A program made the position numbers and the translations under genes. Below the pieces are notes generated by a model, which was given only the letters and a program-made list of their open reading frames with translations, did not search any database and was not told the DNA's origin. From Novosphingobium sp. RL4 (lineage in GTDB: Bacteria; Pseudomonadota; Alphaproteobacteria; Sphingomonadales; Sphingomonadaceae), in NCBI RefSeq assembly GCF_035658495.1, contig NZ_CP141944.1, forward strand, positions 1,452,001 through 1,516,000: a stretch of 64,000 nucleotides of DNA, read 5' to 3'. Shown here piece after piece: positions 58,387-64,000 of the stretch. Each line of letters starts with the position of its first letter. Position 1 is the first letter of the stretch.

Positions 58387-59064
58387 TTGCCCCCCCAGGT
58401 GGTTCCCCAACCCGTCACCCCCGCCACGCCCGCCTCGATTGCCGACAGGGCATCGGGCACGGTCCTGATCGTCGATGACGATCCCGAAATGCGCTCGGCG
58501 CTGGGCAGCCTGCTGCGTGTGGAAGGGTTTTGCCCGCAGGGGTTCGCATCCTCGCAGGCCGTGCTGGATGCGCCGCTTCCCGACCGCGAATGCTGCCTCA
58601 TCGCCGACGTGCGCCTGCCGGGCATCGGCGGGCTCGAACTGTACGAGCAGCTCAAGCGGCGGGGCGACGAGATCCCGGTCGTGTTCATGACCGGCCATCC
58701 CGACGTGGCGCTATCGGTGCGGGCGATGAAGGCGGGGGCGATGGATTTCCTGCCCAAGCCCTTTGGCGACCAGCAGATGATCGATGCCGTCGATGCAGCG
58801 CTCGCGTTCGACCGGGACAGGCGGGAACTGACCCATCGCCACCGCGCGGTCGCGGAACGCTTCGCGGCCCTCACAGGGCGCGAACGGCAAGTGATGGAAG
58901 GCGTGGTGCGGGGCCTGATGAACAAGCAGATCGCCTGGGAGCTGGAGATCAGCGAGATCACCGTGAAGCTCCACCGCTCCAGCCTGATGAAGAAGATGCA
59001 GCTCCGCTCCGTCCCAGACCTCGTCCGTGCCTCGCAAGTGATCGAGGCCCGATCGGCCGCCTGA
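58387..59064 (+). CDS. FixJ-family response regulator
   Basis: A 225-residue regulator. The receiver has GTVLIVDDDPEMRSALGSLL, Asp in CCLIADVRLPGIGGLELYEQ, Thr in PVVFMTGHPDVALSVRAMKA and Lys in DFLPKPFGDQQ. The LuxR HTH is LTGRERQVMEGVVRGLMNKQ then IAWELEISEITVKLHRSSLM. The TTG at 58387 is chosen because GGAGG lies eight bases upstream; the open frame continues far upstream without family resemblance. No kinase adjacent. Confidence 0.9.
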   Translation: MPPQVVPQPVTPATPASIADRASGTVLIVDDDPEMRSALGSLLRVEGFCPQGFASSQAVLDAPLPDRECCLIADVRLPGIGGLELYEQLKRRGDEIPVVFMTGHPDVALSVRAMKAGAMDFLPKPFGDQQMIDAVDAALAFDRDRRELTHRHRAVAERFAALTGRERQVMEGVVRGLMNKQIAWELEISEITVKLHRSSLMKKMQLRSVPDLVRASQVIEARSAA

Positions 59065-59285
59065 TATCGGGCACCCGACATCGGCACAGGCCTGCTTCCA
59101 TAGCCGCTCGGCGCACGCGGGCGCGTTTCCGGCGGCCTTTTTCGCGCTGCCCGGAACCTCGGAGCCGCCCGCGCACTACCTAGCCATACTTTCGTCTCAT
59201 TCAGCGGACCGTCGCGGCGCGATAGCATCCGGGGATGGCGGGCGAGGGCGAAGCGTGCCCACGCGGGTAGCGAGAAGGAGAGGCC

Positions 59286-60590
59286 ATGGCGCACCGGCCA
59301 AGCAATGCGGACCTGCATCCCATGCCCGATGGGGGACCTGACGACGACATCCACGCCATTGCTGCAAGGTACGCCGCGACCCGGCATCTCAGCCGCGAGC
59401 TCGTGCTGGGGCTGAACGAGGCGGACGCGGCGGTGCAGTCCATGCCGGATGCCTCGCCCGCCAAGTGGCATCTGGCGCATACGACGTGGTTCTTCGAGAC
59501 TTTCCTGCTGCGCGATCACGTTCCCGGCTACCGCCTGTTCGACCCGCGCTGGCCGTTCCTGTTCAACAGCTATTACGAAGCCGAGGGCGAGCGGATGGCG
59601 CGGCCCGAACGCGGCCTGCTGACCCGGCCCGCCCTGGCCGAGGTCATGGCCTATCGCGAGCATGTCGACACGGCGATGCGCGCGGCGCTGCCGGAGCTTC
59701 TGGCGCGGCATGGCGACCTGATCGAGCTGGGCATCCAGCACGAGCAACAGCATCAGGAACTGCTGCTGACCGATATCAAGCACTTGTTCTCCCGCAATCC
59801 GCTCGGCCCGGCCTATGCATCCGCATCCGCTTCCCGGGCCACGCCGGACGGGGGGGCTCTGCGCTGGATCGAAGGGCAGGAAGGGCTGGCCCGGATCGGC
59901 AGTCTGGAGGACGATCCATTCGCCTTCGACAACGAAACGCCCCGGCACCCCGCATGGCTGGCTCCCCATGCACTGGCCAGTCGGCCGGTGACCAATGGTG
60001 AATGGGCGGAATTCATTCGCGACAATGGCTACGGCACCGCCGCGCTCTGGCTTTCCGACGGCTGGGACTGGACCCGGCGCGAAGGGATCGCGGCGCCGCT
60101 CTATTGGCGGGGCGGCAGCGATGAATGGGAGCATTTCACGCTTGGCGGCTGGCTTCCCGTCGATCCCGATGCGCCGGTCGCGCATGTCTCGTTCTATGAA
60201 GCCGATGCTTTCGCGGCATGGGCGGGCGCCCGCCTGCCTACCGAGCAGGAATGGGAAGCGGCCGCGCATGGCCGCGATCCGCGCGGCGGCGTGCAACTGG
60301 ACACCGCAGGCGCGGTCATGCCCCGTGCCGAAGCGCCGGCGGGAGATTTCGCCTCGCTGTTCGGGAACGTCTGGGAATGGACCGGCTCGGCCTATCGCCC
60401 GTGGCCCGGCTATCGCCCGGCGGCGGGCGCCGTGGGCGAGTACAACGGCAAGTTCATGTCGGGCCAGTTCGTCCTCAAGGGCGGCAGCTGCGCCACCCCG
60501 CGCGGCCACATGCGTGCGTCCTACCGCAATTTCTTCCATCCTCACCAGCGCTGGCAGTTCACCGGCCTGCGCCTTGCCAGGAGTCTCTGA
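59286..60590 (+). CDS. egtB: Ergothioneine sulfoxide synthase EgtB
   Basis: A 434-residue non-haem iron enzyme that joins hercynine with gamma-glutamylcysteine or cysteine and oxygen. The N-terminal DinB-like domain supplies the iron ligands: His62 (KWHLAHTTWFFE), His152 and His156 (QHEQQHQELL). The C-terminal FGE-sulfatase domain has ASRPVTNGEWAEFIRDNGY, RLPTEQEWEAAAHG and GNVWEWTGSAY. AAGGAGAGG precedes the ATG. egtD follows one base later. No egtA or egtC is seen here. Confidence 0.95.
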   Translation: MAHRPSNADLHPMPDGGPDDDIHAIAARYAATRHLSRELVLGLNEADAAVQSMPDASPAKWHLAHTTWFFETFLLRDHVPGYRLFDPRWPFLFNSYYEAEGERMARPERGLLTRPALAEVMAYREHVDTAMRAALPELLARHGDLIELGIQHEQQHQELLLTDIKHLFSRNPLGPAYASASASRATPDGGALRWIEGQEGLARIGSLEDDPFAFDNETPRHPAWLAPHALASRPVTNGEWAEFIRDNGYGTAALWLSDGWDWTRREGIAAPLYWRGGSDEWEHFTLGGWLPVDPDAPVAHVSFYEADAFAAWAGARLPTEQEWEAAAHGRDPRGGVQLDTAGAVMPRAEAPAGDFASLFGNVWEWTGSAYRPWPGYRPAAGAVGEYNGKFMSGQFVLKGGSCATPRGHMRASYRNFFHPHQRWQFTGLRLARSL

Positions 60591-60591
60591 G

Positions 60592-61584
60592 ATGTTCACG
60601 GCCCCCCGGAGCGACGAGATCTTTACCGAACAGCGCCTTACTCCCCGGACGTTCCAGCCCGATCCTGCCTTTCGCGAAGATGTGCTGAACGGGCTGGAGC
60701 AGGCAGGCAAGGCGATCCCGGCGCGCTGGTTCTACGACATGCGCGGATCGCAGCTTTTCGAGGCGATCACCCAGGTTCCGGAATATTACCCCACCCGCAC
60801 CGAAACCGCGCTGCTTCACGCCCATGTGGCGGCGGTCGCGGAAAGGCTTGGCGCCGATGCCACGGTGGTGGAGTTCGGCTCGGGCAGTTCGATCAAGACC
60901 CGCATCCTGCTCAAGGCGCTGCCCCGCGCGACATATGTGCCGATCGACATCTGCGGCGAGTTCCTCGACGAGGCCTGCCTGGCGCTGCAGGGGCTGTTTC
61001 CCGCGCTGCGGATCGTGCCGGTGGAGGCCGATTTCATGAACCCGGTGTCCTTGCCGCTGCGGCGCGAGGGCAGGGCGATGCTCGGGTTCTTCCCGGGATC
61101 GACGATCGGCAACCTCACGCCTTTCGCCGCCGTGGACCTGCTGCGTTCGATGCGCGAGACGCTGGGCGAGCAGGCGCATCTCCTGATCGGGATCGATCGA
61201 GTCAAGGACCCGGCGCGACTGGTATCGGCTTATGACGACGCGGGCGGGGTGACGGCGCTGTTCAACCTCAACCTCCTCCAGCGCATCAACCGCGAGCTTG
61301 GGGGCACTATCCCGGTCGGCGAATTCCGCCATGTCGCGCGCTGGAACGAGGATGCCAGCCGGATCGAGATGCACTTGCAGGCGCGCCGGGCGATCCGTTT
61401 CGAGGTGGCGGGACAAGGCTTCCACATGGAAAGCGGCGAGACTATCCATACCGAGAATTGCCACAAGTACCGCCCCGGAGAACTCCGCCTGCTGCTCGCC
61501 GCCAGCGGATGGGGCGAGGTGGAGCACTGGAGCGATGCCGGGGGCGACTTCTCGCTGGTGCTGGCGCAAGGGGGCGGTGACTGA
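60592..61584 (+). CDS. egtD: L-histidine N-alpha-methyltransferase EgtD
   Basis: A 330-residue SAM-dependent enzyme that trimethylates histidine to hercynine. Family landmarks are IPARWFYDMRGSQLFEAITQ, VPEYYPTRTETALL, the SAM site VVEFGSGSSIKTRILLKAL, FFPGSTIGNLTP and the histidine-binding IHTENCHKYRPGEL. The start is one base after the egtB stop, so they form a two-gene operon. Confidence 0.95.
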   Translation: MFTAPRSDEIFTEQRLTPRTFQPDPAFREDVLNGLEQAGKAIPARWFYDMRGSQLFEAITQVPEYYPTRTETALLHAHVAAVAERLGADATVVEFGSGSSIKTRILLKALPRATYVPIDICGEFLDEACLALQGLFPALRIVPVEADFMNPVSLPLRREGRAMLGFFPGSTIGNLTPFAAVDLLRSMRETLGEQAHLLIGIDRVKDPARLVSAYDDAGGVTALFNLNLLQRINRELGGTIPVGEFRHVARWNEDASRIEMHLQARRAIRFEVAGQGFHMESGETIHTENCHKYRPGELRLLLAASGWGEVEHWSDAGGDFSLVLAQGGGD

Positions 61585-61711
61585 GGCGGGCCTCCCGCTA
61601 CCGTGCAGGGCCTCTGCCATAACAACAAGGCATGGCTGAGTGCGATGGCGGCGCTTCAATCCGCGCTGCCTTGGTACGATATCTGGCGTATCACAGCTTC
61701 GGAAGGTCACC

Positions 61712-63601
61712 ATGTCCAGCGCCGCCGCCAACGCTATCGCCACCGTTTCGCTTCGCGGGACGCTTGAGGAAAAGCTCAGGGCCGCGGCCGACGCCGGGTT
61801 CGACAGTGTGGAGATTTTCGAGAACGACCTGATCGGTTCGGCCCTGCGCCCGGCAGACGTGCGCAAGCTGATGACCGACCTCGGCATCCACTGTTCGCTC
61901 TACCAGCCGTTCCGCGATTTCGAGGGGATGCCCGGCGAGATGCGGGGCCGTGCCATGGACCGGGCCGAGCGCAAGTTCGACCTCATGGGCGAACTGGGCA
62001 CTGACCGCATTCTCGTATGCTCCAACTGCTCGCCCCATGCGCTGGGCGAGCGCCAGCGCATCGTCGACGACTTCCGCGAACTGGGCGACAGGGCCGCCGC
62101 GCGTGGCATCCTCGTCGGCTACGAGGCGTTGGCCTGGGGCCGCCACGTCAACGATCACCGCGATGTCTGGTCCATCGTCAGGCAGGTGGACCATCCGGCG
62201 GTCGGCATCATCCTCGACAGCTTCCACTCGCTGTCGCGCCGTATCCCGAACGAGAGCATCCGCGACATTCCGGGCGACAAGATCGTCTACGTCCAGCTTG
62301 CCGACGCGCCGCTGCTCGACATGGACCTGCTTTACTGGAGCCGGCATTTCCGCAACCTGCCGGGGCAGGGCGGGCTGGACCTGCCGGGCTACGTCGCCGA
62401 AATTCTGCGTACCGGCTATGACGGCCCGCTCTCGCTCGAAATCTTCAACGACCGCTTTCGCGCGATTTCCTCGCGCCTCGTGGCGCAGGACGGGCACCGC
62501 TCGCTCGAATACGTGCGCGATGCGGCAAGGCGCCTGCTTGGCCAGCCGACCACGATGCCCGCACCGCAGCCGCCGCTCGGCGCCGAATTCGTCGAGTTCA
62601 CCGCCACCGGCGACGACACCGCGCGGCTGGGCGAGACTTTCGAAACGCTCGGCTTCTCGCATATCGGCACTCACCGCACCAAGAAGGTGACGCGCTGGCG
62701 GCAGGGCAATGTCAACCTCGTCATCAATGCCGAGCCCAAGGGTTTCGCCAAGTCCTATCGCATCGTCCACGGCACTTCGATCTGTGCCATCGGGGTGCGG
62801 GTTAAGGACGCCGCCGCGGTGATGGAGCGCGCCGCCGCGCTCGGCATCCGTGCCTATAGCCCCGAGGGCCGCCCCGGCCGCATGGCCATGCCCGCGCTGC
62901 GCGGCGTCGGCGGCAGCCTCGTCTATCTGGTCGAGGATGACGGCGCCGAGGCGCTCTGGGCGCGCGAGTTCGAGGCGGTGCCGGTGGAGGACCTCACCGA
63001 CGATGCCCGCGCCCGCTCGATCGACCACCTTGCCGCCGTGGTCCACAATGACGAATTCCTGTCCTGGCAGCTTTACTGGCGCGCCCTGTTCGGCCTCGAA
63101 GGACGCGACGCCAACGACGTGATCGACCCTTCCGGCCTCGTCCACAGCCAGGCGCTGCAATCGCCGGACGGAGGCTTCCGCCTCACCCTCAACGCCTCGG
63201 ACGCGCGCGAGACGCTGTCCTCGCGCTTCCTTGCGCAGGGCATGGGCGGCGGTTTCCAGCATGTTGCGCTCGCCAGCGACGACCTGCTCGCCACGGCGGC
63301 TGTCGTCCGCGCGCGGGGGGCGGCGATGCTGGATATCCCGGAGAACTATTACGACGATCTCGTCGCCCGCTTCGGGTTCGACGGCAAGGCCGCCGCGCGC
63401 ATGGAACAGGCCGGCGTGCTCTATGACGAGGACGGCGCCGGCAATGCCTATCGCCAGCTTTACAGCCGGGCGTTCGACAAGCTGTTCTTCTTCGAATTCG
63501 TCGAGCGCGGCGGGACTTACACGGGCTACGGCGCGCCGAATGCCGGGATCAGGCTGGCGGCGCAGAACCGGTTTCGTGCGGTGGAAGAGGTGGCCGAGTA
63601 A
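61712..63601 (+). CDS. quiC: 3-dehydroshikimate dehydratase, two-domain QuiC type
   Basis: A 629-residue fusion. The N-terminal 1-285 is an AP-endonuclease-2-type TIM barrel (TDLGIHCSLYQPFRDFEGMP, GYEALAWGRHVNDHRDVWSI, VGIILDSFHSLSRRIP, VYVQLADAPLLDMDLL), the dehydratase that makes protocatechuate. The C-terminal half is HPPD-like with metal ligands in SIDHLAAVVHNDE, FQHVALASDDL and FFEFVERGG. GGAAGG precedes the ATG at 61712; an extension to 61640 is not family-like. Confidence 0.92.
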   Translation: MSSAAANAIATVSLRGTLEEKLRAAADAGFDSVEIFENDLIGSALRPADVRKLMTDLGIHCSLYQPFRDFEGMPGEMRGRAMDRAERKFDLMGELGTDRILVCSNCSPHALGERQRIVDDFRELGDRAAARGILVGYEALAWGRHVNDHRDVWSIVRQVDHPAVGIILDSFHSLSRRIPNESIRDIPGDKIVYVQLADAPLLDMDLLYWSRHFRNLPGQGGLDLPGYVAEILRTGYDGPLSLEIFNDRFRAISSRLVAQDGHRSLEYVRDAARRLLGQPTTMPAPQPPLGAEFVEFTATGDDTARLGETFETLGFSHIGTHRTKKVTRWRQGNVNLVINAEPKGFAKSYRIVHGTSICAIGVRVKDAAAVMERAAALGIRAYSPEGRPGRMAMPALRGVGGSLVYLVEDDGAEALWAREFEAVPVEDLTDDARARSIDHLAAVVHNDEFLSWQLYWRALFGLEGRDANDVIDPSGLVHSQALQSPDGGFRLTLNASDARETLSSRFLAQGMGGGFQHVALASDDLLATAAVVRARGAAMLDIPENYYDDLVARFGFDGKAAARMEQAGVLYDEDGAGNAYRQLYSRAFDKLFFFEFVERGGTYTGYGAPNAGIRLAAQNRFRAVEEVAE

Positions 63602-63611
63602 GAGCAAAGTC

Positions 63612-63629
63612 CTGGGGGCTATCCCCCAG
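63612..63629 (+). terminator. Hairpin after quiC
   Basis: CTGGGGG-CTAT-CCCCCAG begins 11 bases after the quiC stop. There is no T-run, so it is a weak terminator candidate. Confidence 0.4.
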
Positions 63630-63714
63630 ACCCTCGGAATGTCAGCGCCGCGCGCGATTTACTTGCGGCGCAGCCAGTAAGTCTTCCGACGCAAGGGGGG
63701 CGCGGCCGGATAGT

Positions 63715-63740
63715 GCAGGGGGCTATGCTCCCCTGCTTTT
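63715..63740 (+). terminator. Rho-independent terminator between quiC and aroE-like gene
   Basis: GCAGGGG-N8-CCCCTGC followed by TTTTCCTTTTCC. In the + direction it would end quiC transcription; the aroE-like gene converges and stops nine bases further on. Confidence 0.65.
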
Positions 63741-63748
63741 CCTTTTCC

Positions 63749-64000
63749 TTAAACTGCCTGACTGGCCGCCGCGAAGTCCGCGAGCATGCGCTCGGTGTCA
63801 GGCTCCCGCCCGGTGAAGCGCGCGAAGGCGTGCGCGGCCTGCATCACCGCCATGCCGCCGCCGTTCAGCGTCGCGCAGCCGATGGCCTTCGCGGCCTTGA
63901 GCAGTTCGGTTTCCAGCGGGAAATAGATCACGTCCGAAACCCACATGTCGCGCGTCAGCAGGGCCGGGTCGAAGGGCAGGCCGGGGTGGCTCTCCATGCC
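63749..64000 (-). CDS. Shikimate/quinate dehydrogenase, C-terminal part
   Basis: The last 83 or so residues of an AroE/YdiB-type dehydrogenase cut by the window edge. MWVSDVIYFPLETELLKAAK followed by AIGCATLNGGGMAVMQAAHA and FARFTGREPD is the conserved C-terminal region (the usual D-xxYxPxxTxLLxxAxxxG motif). With quiC beside it, it is more likely a catabolic quinate/shikimate dehydrogenase than the biosynthetic enzyme. The frame is open to the end of the window. Confidence 0.9.
   Translation of the reverse strand, partial: GMESHPGLPFDPALLTRDMWVSDVIYFPLETELLKAAKAIGCATLNGGGMAVMQAAHAFARFTGREPDTERMLADFAAASQAV

Noticed and set aside
58197..60710. An 837-codon minus-strand frame across the FixJ-type regulator and egtB
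   Set aside because: Both + strand genes have strong family motifs; the antisense product is low-complexity.
1..64000. CRISPR arrays and insertion-sequence transposases
   Set aside because: No regularly spaced direct repeats and no DDE or HUH transposase genes were found.

Overview
The window looks like chromosomal DNA of an alphaproteobacterium of the order Sphingomonadales, most like Novosphingobium or Sphingobium. The reasons are the high GC content, the TonB-receptor style of nutrient uptake, the quinate and ergothioneine genes, a GapR-type (DUF2312) protein and the type of tRNA-Met. The genus is inference. Three parts can be told apart: a nearly complete P2-like prophage (223-38313), a decayed older island behind it (about 38314-43000), and chromosomal backbone (about 43080-64000).

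Prophage. It sits in the 3' part of an elongator tRNA-Met(CAT) gene and is bounded by perfect 48-bp direct repeats (223-270 and 38266-38313). From left to right it carries: integrase, small early genes, a GapR-like protein and an Ogr/Delta zinc finger (330-3130); a divergent Cro-like/repressor switch with palindromic operators (3618-4531); a low-GC cargo block with SHOCT, HExxH, WYL-like/TerB-like and membrane proteins (4788-7460); a Tat-exported GH43-like glycosidase divergent from a LacI regulator across a perfect operator palindrome (7655-10036); the tail operon V-W-FI-FII-E/E'-T-U-D read leftward, with a canonical -1 slippery site (10179-17238); a KAP-family NTPase cargo gene (17363-19558); a small gene, an adenine methylase and tail tip/fibre genes including a sialidase-like protein (19937-25145); I-J, then S-R, Rz/Rz1, endolysin, holin, X, L, M, N, O (25145-33030); terminase and portal P-Q on the + strand (33192-36094); a HigBA-type pair; a gene-free stretch with a cos-like sequence; and a winged-helix replication-type protein next to attR. 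Three copies of CATTTGG-N12-CCAAATG lie before V, J and P and are the best candidates for late-activator sites.

Old island. Directly beyond attR is a second tyrosine recombinase broken by frameshifts, so the same tRNA appears to have been used before. Behind it are a BrnT toxin with an internal deletion beside an intact BrnA antitoxin, two lipoproteins (SH3 and ankyrin types) and a 5'-truncated rtcR remnant.

Backbone. A TPP riboswitch precedes a thiamine uptake operon (TonB receptor, APH-fold kinase, PnuT-like permease). Next come an OafA/SGNH acyltransferase and a cluster of hydrolases, VOC, DoxX, XapX, porin and DUF1275 proteins (50046-57567). Three of its promoters share the element TCGAACA-N13-TATtCgG. 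After a divergent pair of response regulators come egtB-egtD (ergothioneine) and quiC followed by a partial aroE/quiB-type gene (quinate/shikimate catabolism), which runs off the right edge.

All assignments come from reading the sequence and from remembered family features. No database search was run.
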